DNA of 64,000 nt, taken from Atherinomorus stipes. Its lineage: Eukaryota; Chordata; Actinopteri; Atheriniformes; Atherinidae. The stretch spans positions 21,515-85,514 of the forward strand of contig JALJCO010008637.1 in assembly GCA_023101725.1 (NCBI GenBank), in the 5' to 3' direction. Positions 36,316 to 46,829 of the stretch are shown piece after piece (the stretch's first letter is position 1; the number at the start of each line of letters is the position of its first letter). The notes under the pieces were generated by a model. The model saw only the letters and a program-made list of their open reading frames with translations. It was not told the DNA's origin and made no database searches. The translations under genes were made by a program, and so were the position numbers.

Positions 36316-36401
36316 CTAAGAATGAAAATAAAGAACAGATATGTTACTATAATATAAATATGACAAACATATAAAGGCTTTTGTCTGTAGTTTTGACTCA
36401 C

Positions 36402-36461
36402 CTGAGGCACTGTGAGAGGTTCTGCAAGCAGCTCACTTCTTCGGGTGTCATCTTCATTATC
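36402..36461 (-). CDS. Transposase exon 4 (acidic repeat exon, 60 nt)
   Basis: Acceptor CCTCTCAG, donor CAG|GTGAGTC. Encodes DNEDDTRRSELLAEPLTVPQ, phase 0-0. Most similar to exon 3. Confidence 0.75.
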
Positions 36462-36748
36462 CTGAGAGGTTCATAAATCAATTACAGAATAGATAAATAA
36501 ATTACTGATGTGACAGATGACCCAATAAAAGTATCAGGACTGACTTTGACAATTCACACAACTAAATGATCGACTATGCTTCTCATCTCTACATTGTAAA
36601 GTGCAGAAGAGCCTTGGTGTGCACATGTAACGAGAATGAAAGTAAGAGGGCCGAATCTGATCTCATTGTCAAAGAAAGAGAGCATTTAAATGTATTAATT
36701 TATTTTAATTTATACTAATTAATTTATTTTTCGGGCGGGGATCCTTAC

Positions 36749-36811
36749 CTGTGGACCTGTGAGACGAGTTTCTGCTCTCAGTTCTCTCTGGGTATCATCT
36801 TCTTCATTTTC
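36749..36811 (-). CDS. Transposase exon 3 (acidic repeat exon, 63 nt)
   Basis: Acceptor GATTTTAAG, donor CAG|GTAAGGA. Encodes ENEEDDTQRELRAETRLTGP then Q, phase 0-0. Confidence 0.72.
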
Positions 36812-36896
36812 CTTAAAATCATACAAATAAACGACTCGTTTCAAACAGACTTCACACAGCTGGGACATAAAGGACAAAGGAATAAATTGCACTCAC

Positions 36897-36970
36897 GTGT
36901 GGTTGCGTGTTGTGCTTCCCAATGTCAGTCAGAGCTTGCTTGATTTTTCTAATGAAACGATGAACAGCAA
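36897..36970 (-). CDS. Transposase exon 2
   Basis: Proposed acceptor TTACTGAAAG (weak pyrimidine tract), donor CCACAC|GTGAGTG. Joined to exon 1 it gives VAVHRFIRKIKQALTDIGKH then NTQPH and leaves phase 0, as the acidic exons require. Another acceptor a few bases downstream (CATTAG) would lead to a stop, so this one is preferred. Confidence 0.5.
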
Positions 36971-37037
36971 CTTTCAGTAACTTTCATAGCAGTGTCGACA
37001 ACACCAAACATTAGCTGCATTACAACAGTGCGCATAC

Positions 37038-37131
37038 CTTTTTTCCATCTGGTCAAAGTACGAGTAGGAACGTTTCTCCGCAGCCAGTCTCTTTCAGTTG
37101 TGTCGGATGTAACGAGTTTTCTTTTCTGCAT
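37038..37131 (-). CDS. Transposase exon 1 (start codon)
   Basis: ATG at 37131, then MQKRKLVTSDTTERDWLRRN and VPTRTLTRWKK, ending at donor AAAAAAG|GTATGC in phase 1. Basic and Trp-containing, it could be part of a DNA-binding N-terminus, but I recognise no domain. The ATG lies only 58 bp from an ATG on the opposite strand at 37190. Confidence 0.6.
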
Positions 37132-37460
37132 TGCCGTTTCAGTCAGTTGACTCTAGTTTCCCCGGAAAACGGATATTACCGCTAAAACCATGGAGGGTGA
37201 AGCAGTGGTCTTTGGTGTAGACGGCGTAGTCCATGAGGTTAAAGCATTTGCTTTGAGCTCCGAGGGCCGTGATTTGTTAAGAGTACGGTCAAATATCAGG
37301 AAACACCAATCACAGGTAAGGTAGGGCGGAAAATCCCACAACGTACCTGGCAGCTCAACGCGAGACCTTGAACGTGGTCACGCGAGAATATCGGATAGAT
37401 TGCGTAGAGCGGTAAGGTGGACCGTTAATGCAGCTTCGCCTTGTGTGCGTTTTGTAAAAG
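37132..37460. promoter_or_regulatory. Putative bidirectional promoter of the two transposon genes
   Basis: The only space between the transposase start (37131, minus) and the BEN gene start (37461, plus). It is noticeably richer in CpG than the surroundings (CGG, CGC, GCG at 37170-37440) and contains no TATA box that I trust. A shared, CpG-type promoter is inferred from the head-to-head layout. Confidence 0.5.
37190..37315 (+). CDS. Possible alternative first coding exon beside the BEN gene
   Basis: ATG 37190 in a good context (ACCATGG), 42 codons (MEGEAVVFGVDGVVHEVKAF then ALSSEGRDLLRVRSNIRKHQSQ) and a strong donor CAG|GTAAGG. It ends in phase 0, while BEN exon 2 starts in phase 1. It could instead join the ATG at 37461 through the acceptor GTAAAAG, or exon 4 or 6, which start in phase 0. 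No domain is recognised. Confidence 0.4.
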
Positions 37461-37497
37461 ATGGAAACTACGCTGAGGAATGCACCTAATGTTAAAG
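37461..37497 (+). CDS. BEN gene exon 1
   Basis: ATG then METTLRNAPNVK, donor AAAG|GTATGT, phase 1. The leftover G completes GTT (Val) with exon 2. Confidence 0.7.
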
Positions 37498-40400
37498 GTA
37501 TGTACATTTAAGTTTCTTCGTTATATTCAGTCTATGCATTACACATATATAGCTTGCTAAAAGTGGCTAGCTGAGTGCTAACCATATAAAAATAAATGAG
37601 GACCGTTAACATCCCGTGAGGAAAATTTTCAAATTTAATATGTGTAACCCTGTAGACACCGTATAAACACTGTAGTATAATACTGTTTTTTTTCCAAGGA
37701 TAAAGCAATGATTGACGTCTGGTGATATCAGTAATAGTTTTTTCTCTCTCTCTCAGTTACTTCGGAACACAAGGAGAGGAAGTTTGCAGTTGTGCGGTGG
37801 AGTGAGGGGGAGGATGCTGGGAAGCTTAGTGAGGTAAAAACTGATAACATACGGAGGTATGACGACTCCAAGATGGACCAACATGGGAATCCCATTTCCA
37901 CCTACTCAGCTGTTATCGAATGGCGCCATGGGAAGAAACAGCGAGGAGGGTGGCCTCACTACAGGGGCAGTGTTGTTTTTGTCTGTGGTAAGTCTGTGGT
38001 TCTAAATTAATATTGTCCTCTTTCTAGCTAAAGACATTTCTCTGAAAATTGGCTTAGTTTGGCCTGTTTGTTTTTTTATGTGCTTACTTTTCTTGCACAG
38101 TAACTGCAACTTTGCTATGTTTGACAATATACATGATGATGATTTCATTTGAAATGTTAAGACAGCTTGTCACCATTTTATCATTAGTTACTGCTCTTCA
38201 AAATGTTATAAAATTGTAATCTCAAAGTAAACTAAAGTGTGACAGTGAAGGCCCAGGCAACACTCTTAACAGAGTAAATCTCATGACATTTTAAAACATA
38301 ATTGTGGTAATCTGCATCACTGCATCCTACTCCTTTTAATACAAACAACTTAACTCATAAGATTATTGATCTTAGATGTTGAATAGTTTTATATTTAGTT
38401 AATTTTTATATGGATGGAAACTAAGTAAATTATCAATTAGTAGTACTTTGCTGACTGTACTATGTGTACTACACAAAACTATGCTGCAGTACTGACAGTG
38501 TGATAGCACAATACATGAAATGGGAAATGTTATCACACAGCATTTAGACACATACCTGTCTCTGTCTTTGTCTCTTTCTCAATCTCATTTACCACCATTT
38601 GTTACCTCTCGCTTTCACACATCAGAACCATTCCAGTGTACAATTGCATTTTTAGTCAGAGGTAGAAATGATAGTCATGACTGAAGTTGCTTGAAAACAT
38701 GACATGGTCTGGTGATGCAAAAAATGTTGGAGTAACAAGCAGATTATTATGATGTCATTTGTTTGTATTCCTCTTTTTGTTCTCTAGCTACTCGTTTTGA
38801 GGCAGCTCGTAAACTTAATGCATTACTGAGGGAAAATGAACCATCAGACCTGACGAAGAGGGCATCAGTTCACCCTAAAAACTATCAGGATGATTCAGAT
38901 GACTCAGATCCAGATGAGACTCAGATTCTGTCGCAGCCTTTGCAAGTCAAGGTAACATCAATTTACTTTGAACTTTTCTGTGGTGAAATTTTTTTTTTTG
39001 TTGTATCATGTTTAATTTGAAAGGCGAAACTCAGATTTATTTTTACAAACCTACTCCAGTGGTCCTACTATCATGCACACAAACATCATCTGCACGCAGT
39101 GAATTTTGTGATATGTTAAAAGATAAAGGATTAATCAGATGTAGCCTTTTAAATTGGGAAAAAGTTAAATGACTTTTTGGACTGCCTTCCAAGATGTCTG
39201 AACTTTGGAACAAGCCATGGCGTTTGGGGTTGTCAAATCAGCTTTTTAAAGTATGTGGCCTACACTTAGAGGCACAGATATTGAATCTATTGTCTTTACA
39301 CTTCAGATTCTAAACTCCACTACCAGCTTTTTCCTTGTTTCATCATGCCAGTTACTTTGTCTTAATTTCTGTGTATGTCCAGAAATCAAAGGCTCTTACA
39401 AGGAAAGACCCTGCAGAGGAATTCCTTGCAATGTACAGTCATTCACCGCTTTCAGTCACTCACTGTGACCAAAGTCCAAGAAAGACTGTGGTTGAGCTTA
39501 AGCGAGAGATCCAAGACCTGAAAGAAGAGAATGCCAAACTGAGGGAGTTGCTTGTCCAAGGTACTCTTTTAACAATTACACAGCTAATTTACTGTAAGAA
39601 GTCACTTGTTTAAACAATGAGTGTAACATCTTTTATTTCTGGTTTACTGTGTACAGATGTGCCAGAACTCATGAAGACTATGAAAAATGTGATTGATTTA
39701 GCTAAACCTCTTGAGAGATCCAGTTTGGACCTCCCCCAGACTTCTCCACAGTCCAGGCCAGGTTCATCATCTGATGATTCACAGCTGCCCCTTCCCAAAT
39801 CTGCTCCATCCTTCTCATCAGAGTCTGTCACTCCATCTACAAGAGAGTCCCAGTCGTCAAAGGTATTTTTAAAGGATAAATATGGTGTATAAATTGGATC
39901 TACTGTCTGTCAGGAAAATTTTTAATTAATACAGTACCAGTTCAAAGGTTTGGACACACTTTCTTATTACATTTAATGGGAAAACATGCCCATACAGATC
40001 TGGGCATGAAAAAGTTCCCCTTTCAGCCGACTGCCAGCCACTTACCAGCAATTTGTCTGCTAATTCAATCGCACAGAGAAACGTCTGTGTGCCCAGGGGA
40101 AACAATTTCAGAGCATAAATGAACGCCCAGAACAAGGACGTTTCCACACGCCAAGTTTGGACACCGTACGTGTTTGCGTATTTGCGGGACAAATCGTTCA
40201 GCCAGTGATAGTGCAGTAACGGTGCACTATGAGTGCACCACTTCTGGCAGAAAGAGGAGGAACTTTTTCATGCCCAGATCTGTACCTTTAACTGGTACTG
40301 TACATTTGACAGATTTAATTAGATTTTCATTCTTTACAGCCTTTGAAAGATCTGCTCCCAACACCCCCCAAAAATTACTAATCCAACATTTGCATTCTTG

Positions 40401-42250
40401 TCTCTTCTCTTGAGATCCCTTCGAGTCAGATCTCTTCTAGTCAGTAAAAGTCAGTTTAATGTTGACTCTTGTCTCATCTTACTGTATTTCATCTCTTTAT
40501 CTGATGTCCTCTTCGGTGTCTTTGCATTAGTATTAGCCATGGTGTGCCTTCAAAGCAGTTGCTGGCATGTGATGTCAAACACTAGCACAGGTTACAAGCG
40601 ATGTACCACAACAACAGAAAAAAGTAGTGAAGTGCTTTCTCTTAGCCTTAGGACACTGTAATGTATAAAAATGTCACAGCGCCATCAAAATGAATTATTA
40701 ACAAAGTTTTAAGATGAAAGTTATGTAGTGTTGCTTGAAGTCTCTGATCCTGATCCTAAATGGTCACAATGTTTTTTGTTTGATCAGGTGGAGATCCATC
40801 CTGGAACTGGAGTCATGATTGAGAAACTGGCGTGGGCCTACGCTATTAATGCAAATTCAGCTACAGTTTTTGTGAGGCATCTGCTCACAGCAGTCTTCCC
40901 TACAGAGATACTGCTGGTGAGCAATCTTCGAGGGGGAAAACGAGGCAGAGGGGATGCACGTTTACCTCTGGACAAAAATAAATTGGATGCCATCTACAGT
41001 AAGTTTTTTGTTTTTTATGGTATGTATCTTGAGCCATAATTTTTGTTTTTACAGATTACAGACAAGTTTTATTTTTTGTGTTTGTTTTTAATATTTCTGT
41101 TGAACCACAATTAAAAATCAATGTCATGATTTTCATAGAATGCTTTATTTATTGCTTTAGTCACTCACTGATGTTTTTTTCCATCTTAAATTGCAGGGTA
41201 TGAATAATTTTGAGGACGACTGTATCTATTTAACATTTTCTACATTGTATTATTATTAATGAAGAAATGCCACTACCAAATTGATTAACCTAATTTACAG
41301 AGTTCTGCTTGCTCTTCAATTTATTATATGCTGTATTTTAAGGTACAGTCATCCTCAAAATTATTCATACCCTAAAATTTACAGAAAATGCCAAATTCAT
41401 AATAGTAATTCAAATAACGAGAAATGAAAAAAGAAGTAATATGAAAACAATTATAATTTAGTAAAATAAAACATTGATTTTGAATTGTGGTTTAAAAAAG
41501 CAAACAAACAAAACTGTCCCAAAACAATTAGAGCACCTTGCACATGATGGTCAAAATATGATGGACATTAGAGAATGATTTATTGCAATGATTGTCTCAA
41601 AGGTGTTGCTCAACAAAATATTAGTTCAGGAGCCCCATCATGCTTGTTTACTTGTTTTTCTTTTTTGTTTTTTAATATTTAATTTGAACCACAATTCAAA
41701 ATCAATGTCCTGATTTTCACAATTTTTTATGTATTATGACTTTGTTCAGTTTTCAAATTATTTCACAGACAGGTGATTTTTTTTTCCCCCTTACTTATTA
41801 GGAGGGTATGGAAAATTTTGAGGATGACGACATATTATTGGCTTTCTCATGACATGTTATTTTAGGCTATTTCTCTGCTGTCTCTGGTATTATTTTTTGT
41901 CCACACCAAATAATTGAATGAACCATTTGATTAATTTCCTCATTAATAGTGATACACTGATGTTTTTCATTTTAATGAACCTCTCTATGCATGTCTTATA
42001 CACTACAAAGTTGGCACAATTAGGTGATTACAAAAATTATAAAAGCAGGATCATTGCAATAGTTTATTGGCTATTTTCAGATTATTAATTCTACTTAACC
42101 CCCCACTCCCCTTATTTTTGTACATGTATAGGTGCAACTCTTGAGAGGTGGCCTGGGACCCCTCCCTCCAGCATTGGTGTCACAATCAACGCCAAGATCA
42201 CAGAACTCCGAGCCAAAAGTAAAAATGTCTCTGTCACAGAATCCCCTTAA
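37461..42250 (+). CDS. BEN-domain protein gene, seven exons, 381 aa
   Basis: Joined CDS 37461-37497, 37757-37987, 38788-38951, 39383-39560, 39657-39862, 40788-40998, 42132-42250: 1146 nt, every junction GT-AG and in phase, ending TAA. Layout: a short N-terminus; a globular part (KFAVVRWSEGEDAGKLSEVK ... WRHGKKQRGGWPHYRGSVVF); an acidic stretch (DDSDDSDPDE); a coiled coil (VVELKREIQDLKEENAKLRE); a Ser/Pro-rich linker; and a C-terminal BEN domain from VEIHPGTGVMIEKLAWAYAI through FVRHLLTAVFPTEILLVSNL to the end. BEN domains bind DNA or chromatin proteins. It is enclosed by the TIRs and transcribed divergently from the Tnp2 gene, so an accessory role in transposition or self-regulation is inferred. 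A captured or host-domesticated gene is the alternative. Confidence 0.82.
37757..37987 (+). CDS. BEN gene exon 2
   Basis: Acceptor CTCTCTCAG, donor TGTG|GTAAGT. Encodes the KFAVVRWSEGEDAGKL to GSVVFVC block, resembling the N-terminal domain that precedes many vertebrate BEN proteins. Confidence 0.82.
38788..38951 (+). CDS. BEN gene exon 3
   Basis: Acceptor TTCTCTAG, donor AAG|GTAACA. Encodes ATRFEAARKLNALLRENEPS and an acidic DDSDDSDPDE stretch. Confidence 0.8.
39383..39560 (+). CDS. BEN gene exon 4 (coiled coil)
   Basis: Acceptor ATGTCCAG, donor CAAG|GTACTC. Encodes the leucine/charge heptads VELKREIQDLKEENAKLREL, a likely dimerisation coiled coil. Confidence 0.8.
39657..39862 (+). CDS. 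BEN gene exon 5 (Ser/Pro linker)
   Basis: Acceptor GTGTACAG, donor AAAG|GTATTT. Encodes DVPELMKTMKNVIDLAKPLE and a low-complexity Ser/Pro/Gln region. Confidence 0.8.
39930..40302. mobile_element. Small Tc1-type MITE split by another MITE
   Basis: Ends TACAGTACCAGTT (39930-39942) and AACTGGTACTGTA (40290-40302), with TTGGACACACTTTCT-type subterminal sequence. The 39995-40282 MITE sits inside it. All within intron 5 of the BEN gene. Confidence 0.75.
39995..40282. mobile_element. 288-bp MITE, copy 2 (partner at 28593)
   Basis: Flanked by TA, with TIRs CAGATCTGGGCATGAAAAAG and a perfect complement at the right end. Same family and orientation as 28593-28866, with a 14-bp insertion near 40225. 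Confidence 0.9.
40788..40998 (+). CDS. BEN gene exon 6 (BEN domain)
   Basis: Acceptor TTGATCAG, donor TACA|GTAAGT. Holds most of the BEN domain: VEIHPGTGVMIEKLAWAYAI, FVRHLLTAVFPTEILLVSNL and LDKNKLDAIY. Confidence 0.85.
41070..41222. mobile_element. Right part of a Tc1-type MITE
   Basis: Ends GGGTATGAATAATTTTGAGG then ACGACTGTAT. The body (GAACCACAATTAAAAATCAATG...) repeats at 41690-41829. In BEN intron 6. Confidence 0.75.
41344..41829. mobile_element. Tc1-type MITE, ~486 bp
   Basis: Left end TACAGTCATCCTCAAAATTA then TTCATACCC; right end GGGTATGGAAAATTTTGAGG then ATGACG. Same family as 41070-41222. Non-coding. Confidence 0.8.
42132..42250 (+). CDS. BEN gene exon 7 (last exon)
   Basis: Acceptor ATGTATAG; completes Ser with the last base of exon 6, then ATLERWPGTPPSSIGVTINA and KITELRAKSKNVSVTESP, stop TAA 42248-42250. 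This is the C-terminal helix region of the BEN domain. Confidence 0.82.
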
Positions 42251-42516
42251 ATGGAGCTTTAATGGCTTGTTTGTCACATTTTGTGTTACTGCTATGTAAT
42301 GCCAGGTTTTATGTAAAAGATAGAGATTGCTATACTGTAAATGGGCAGGTTTTTATCAACCCCTTGTTTTGCCCAAGTTGAAGCTTGAAAGTTCTATAAC
42401 TAAAGCAGCCAAAAACTATGTTGTCTAGTTTGCTCTTTTCACAAAAGAGTTGAAATAAGGCTTAATGTTTTGATATCAGTATTTCACTGTGATGTAAGTT
42501 CACTTCAAATAGACTT

Positions 42517-42522
42517 AATAAA
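42517..42522 (+). terminator. Candidate polyadenylation signal of the BEN gene
   Basis: AATAAA 267 nt after the stop codon, in an A-rich context; the nearest canonical hexamer downstream. Confidence 0.55.
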
Positions 42523-42799
42523 AAGAAAAAGTTAACCCAGCATTCATGTTTTCTTCAGTATTACAGTTGAAGTTGTTGAGGCATTTATAGACTGCAGAGC
42601 TGTAAATAATGCTATTAAGTAGTTCTGTAATCTAACTGGGTAGTCTATGAACTGCTAGTGTGTGATTCACTTTGGTACATTAATTTACAGTAGTAGAGGG
42701 ACAAATTTATGTGGTTAATTTGTTTCTTAAAGTAGTAATTTGAATCTGTATAAAATTATTAATTAAATGTATGTTTTATAAGTCGAGTTTTAAAAAAAC

Positions 42800-43273
42800 T
42801 TTAAACAAAAAATATAAATAAAATATAGTTTACCATGATATTGTATTGCCTTAACATGCAAAAATAAGACATGCAATGGTACAAATTCCTATAAATTTTT
42901 CTTAAATGACATATAATATGCTTATAAGAAAACATACAAAAAAAGGATAATGAACCTACAAAGTGCATTTATTTTACATATAGAAAACCTATTTACAACA
43001 GCAATTGTTTATATATGTAAAGCATATGTTTATCAGCAGTCATATAGTAAAAAAGTGCCGAAATTATATGGAACATCTATGGAAAATGTAAAATGACATG
43101 TACCTTCCTTATATACCACCTATATATTTTTCACATGATCCTTATCTTATCCTTTTTATTATCATGTATGAAAGAAATGCAAAAGTGGCCACTTTCAAGA
43201 GTAAACCATACAAGTCTTATATGATGCACAATACATGAAGCAAACTAATGGTTTCACAAATCTTTTACAAGTT
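42800..43273. repeat. Right subterminal region with short repeats
   Basis: AT-rich and non-coding. Motifs shared with 31.6-31.8 kb: GCTTATAAGAAAAC (about 42918), CCTTATATACC (about 43108), TCTTATATGATG (about 43215), plus several ATATGG and CATATAG copies. Confidence 0.5.
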
Positions 43274-43301
43274 TTTTTCTATTTCTTTTCCATATGGGTA
43301 G
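43274..43301 (-). repeat. Right TIR of the CACTA-like unit
   Basis: Complement of the left TIR; ends ..TTCTTTTCCATATGGGTAG at 43301. Confidence 0.85.
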
Positions 43302-46300
43302 GGCTGGCAATGTTGGAAAAACGGATCTAGCAAGTGACATTTAAAAAAAACAAACACCTGAAACCACAACTTCAGAGTGCAGGGACGTGTGCACCGATGT
43401 TTTACGAGCAGATTAACAATAACGGCCGAGTGGATAGCTTGTTCGCTTGCTAATAAACATCTGACAAACAACATTTCTAAAAGCTTAATCCTCTCACCTC
43501 CAACTCCTTCTGTGGTGTAAAAAGTCCACATTGCAAACATCAACACCTCCAAGACTTAATCCTTATCTGTTATTTTGTTTTGTGTTTTTTGGCACAGTAG
43601 CAGTTAGCAGTCCGTTAGCTATATTTGTTTACAGTGAGCAGCGCGTAGGGAGTACATGTGGGGGACGGGGAGAGGGGAGGGACTGAGACGAGACATAAAG
43701 GCATCAATTTGTTCTTTCTATACGTTGTGAATGACCAATTCCTGCCTTTCGGTGTGAATGGCAGGGGTTGGTCAGAGTTTTTACAGAACTACAGTTCTCA
43801 CAGAGGATGTATTGACTACGATCAGGATGGAAGGACCATTTCACCCTGTATAACAAAAGTGTTTCTGAACAGGATTACCAACTCTGGCTTTAAACTCTTC
43901 CAGTGTAAAGCGGCGGGCAGCATCTCCAGAAACTGGAAACAGTTTGTAATTAAGTCATGGAGGAACGGATGTCCAGCTTGGCAGACACAGTAGACACCCA
44001 GATAAAAAGTGGTAAACTCATCTGTAAGTGACACTGAGACCATTCTTTAAACAGAGATAAAATTACAACTGCAATACTTCACTGTGATGCTTAAAGTCAC
44101 AGTTATAGCAAGTCAACTATTAGGAGTAAAAGCTAGGTTTTCACCAGAGGGAGTAGAAGATAGATTATGACACACAAAGATCCAGAAAAAGAGTTTACTG
44201 TGTGCAGGGGATGGTAAAGGAGTCTCTTAGGTCCTATTGAACTTTGTGTGTCAACCTGAGGAAGTGATCTTACTAATCAGTCCCACAAGTAGAATCACAT
44301 CCTGAGGTCAACAGCAAGTGTGGTAGTGTTGACCCCACTATTCTGCCATGACAGCTTTTAGTATAATTGTCCTACTTATAGTATTTGAAATGACAATTGA
44401 ATATAATCACCCACTTGTGACTTGAATAGGATCAGAACACAGATTGTTGCACATCATCTGTTTTGTTGCATCTTTTGGCCAGTGATTGTGGAAAACCATA
44501 GCATAATGTTGTAGCACCAGTTATGCTTTATTGCGTATTCAGGAACTATTTTAAAGTTTACCAAGAAGGACGGAAAAATACTGACTGGACAATAAATAGA
44601 GCTTTGTGATAACTTAAATGACAACATTTTGTGCCCCTGATGTTAAATGGTGTAGTATTCTTGGGTATTATAAGGGTAATAAAATGTGAATATTGCCATC
44701 ACCCTCAATTACTTGTTGGCGGCTTACATAAAATATTTTCACTACATATAAATTTGACTTTATATATATGTACTATATATAAAGATAGTGATTTTGCAAT
44801 CACTGTTTTTCCTCATAAAATCCCCTAAAGATTACAATAATTTTGCAATAGCTTTGAAATGAATGGAAATTGTTCAGAGGTGTTTTGTTGTTTTTGGAAA
44901 TAGAAATAATGTTGTACCTTTTTAAGTCCTCACTACAACGCTCCAACATCCCCTGCTCTGATTATACCAGCCTCTGTAAATTATTACTGATTTATTCTGC
45001 CATGCAGTGTGTGGCTGCTGGTGTGATATATGATAATGAAGATCTCAGGCTGGAACCTCACATGTCATATCACACACTGAATCCATGGAGACTACAGCTC
45101 TGTTCTGCTGCGATGCAATCTTTATGTTTGTTTTACCCCTTGGATAATGGTAGTCTATTTGCTGTCATTGTACAATTATCTTTGTCAGTTACCGTAATAA
45201 TTAGATTTAAATCAGTGAGAAGCAGACACGTGTTGGAAAAAAAGGTTGTTTAGCATAAACAATAAACACATTTCTACATGGTTTCCACTCTATGATAATG
45301 TGTCTGCTAAGTCTCTGCTGTGATACCTGATTCCCTCTCACATTTGTGAAAATAGAAAAGGCCTAAAGTAGTACAATGGTTAAAGTGCCTGTTTTTAAGT
45401 TTAAAATTTGACTTAAGGAATGATAAGATGAATCCAAGCAGTCGGGTATTAAACAAACTTACAAGAAAGCACTTCATTTGAATTACAGCACTTCTTAACA
45501 GGCTGAGAAGTTTATCATTTTAATTAGGATTAAGCTCCTCTCTTATGTGCTTATATTTAGATCGCTATCATTAGCTGGTCTTTGAGTTTGTGGACCATTT
45601 CACTGAGATGTGGCTCTGGTACTCAGTAACAGTACTGTTAGACTACCTCAACAAATACCTTGGAGAGAATGATGAGACAGCAGCCCAGTGTTGAACTCCA
45701 TCATATCTTTGCTCCATTTGTCTGTGGAGTCAGAGGACCCCTGCTGGTCTCTTCCAGTATCACAATCTGAACAGGCCTACTGTTCAATGTTTTCTTTGTT
45801 GTCTTTTTTTTCTAACTCAAACCAAAATGTTATGACCATACAAATTTCCTTTTTTTCTCGACTAAACACGTGGCATTGCCATTAATATATTGATGAATTC
45901 GAGTATTATGATGCTCCGAGATACAAAGAAAAAAAAAAAAAACCTTCATTGGCTGACCACAGACAAAGTCATTGAGAAGAGGGCTAATGGCTTCACTCCT
46001 AAACAGAAAAGGACTGTCTGAATTACATTTATTCAGCAGATACTCCCAGCCTGAATCAAGCTGAGCTCTAAACCACGTTCTGCCTTTCAACTCATTTATA
46101 TCCATTATACAGAGGAAGAGCGGTTTTTTATACATTCCAGAGAGTTGGGGTTTGCTGAACATAAAATAATAATAACATTTGACAAACCATTTAAAAGAAC
46201 ATTAGAGGCAGTCTCAAGTGAAAGACGTGATGCGCCATAAGCCAGTGCTGTGTCAATGTATTTTAAACATTTAAAAGTTTCTCATGAATTTTGGTTTTGC

Positions 46301-46829
46301 ATAATTCAAACAATATTTGTAACAACTAGGATAATGAAACTCATTGTGGTTCATTTTCTGCTACAAACTACCAGATGCCAACAAGTAATGTCTATCAGAA
46401 CTCTTATTAGCACTTTGTAATCAATGATTCTAGTGCACTGCACAGATTTGTATTTTTTCTGAGCTGTGCATCAGTTATTGAGATAGCAGGTAGAAAGAAA
46501 AAAGCTTTTTTTTAAAAGGTAACTGCATCAGATCTGTTGAGAATTTTTCTTATATGTTTGGTGAGTTGACATTAATCATTTAGAGTGAGACGGGAGATTT
46601 GAGACAACATACTGTATATCGATAAAGTTCAATATAGAAGCACAGTTTTCCGCTGTAGCCCATCTGGTAGCATGATACTACAGTCACTCCTTCCGCCAAA
46701 CCAATCACAAACGCAGACCCAGGCAAAGACTTTCAGACTTGCACTGGAAAGCAATAATATTGTGGACTCTGTCCTTTATAATGTTTGCATTCAGACATGC
46801 ATACTGTGCTTTTACCTCGGAGATGTAGC

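Larger units (their letters stand above)
31573..43301. mobile_element. CACTA-like (EnSpm/Tnp2) transposon carrying a BEN-domain gene
   Basis: Terminal inverted repeats: CTACCCATATGGAAAAGA at 31573-31590 and its exact complement ending at 43301. Extended over 28 bp, 26 positions agree. Both 1-kb flanks inside the TIRs are AT-rich, non-coding and share motifs such as CTTATATGA, CCTTATA and CTTATAAGAAAA, as expected for subterminal transposase-binding repeats. Two head-to-head genes fill the interior: a Tnp2 transposase (minus) and a BEN-domain gene (plus). The true outer ends may lie up to about 12 bp further out (left CAACACT, right complement CAACATT). I could not identify a target-site duplication. 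The unit sits in a dlg1 intron. The link between the BEN gene and the transposon is inferred from the TIRs enclosing it. Confidence 0.75.

Noticed and set aside
37153..37341. Minus-strand ORF MWDFPPYLTC...
   Set aside because: Antisense of the plus-strand exon-like 37190-37315 and not connected to the transposase frame.
43658..43993. 111-codon ORF just outside the right TIR
   Set aside because: No domain or splice context; the region looks like mixed repeat debris.
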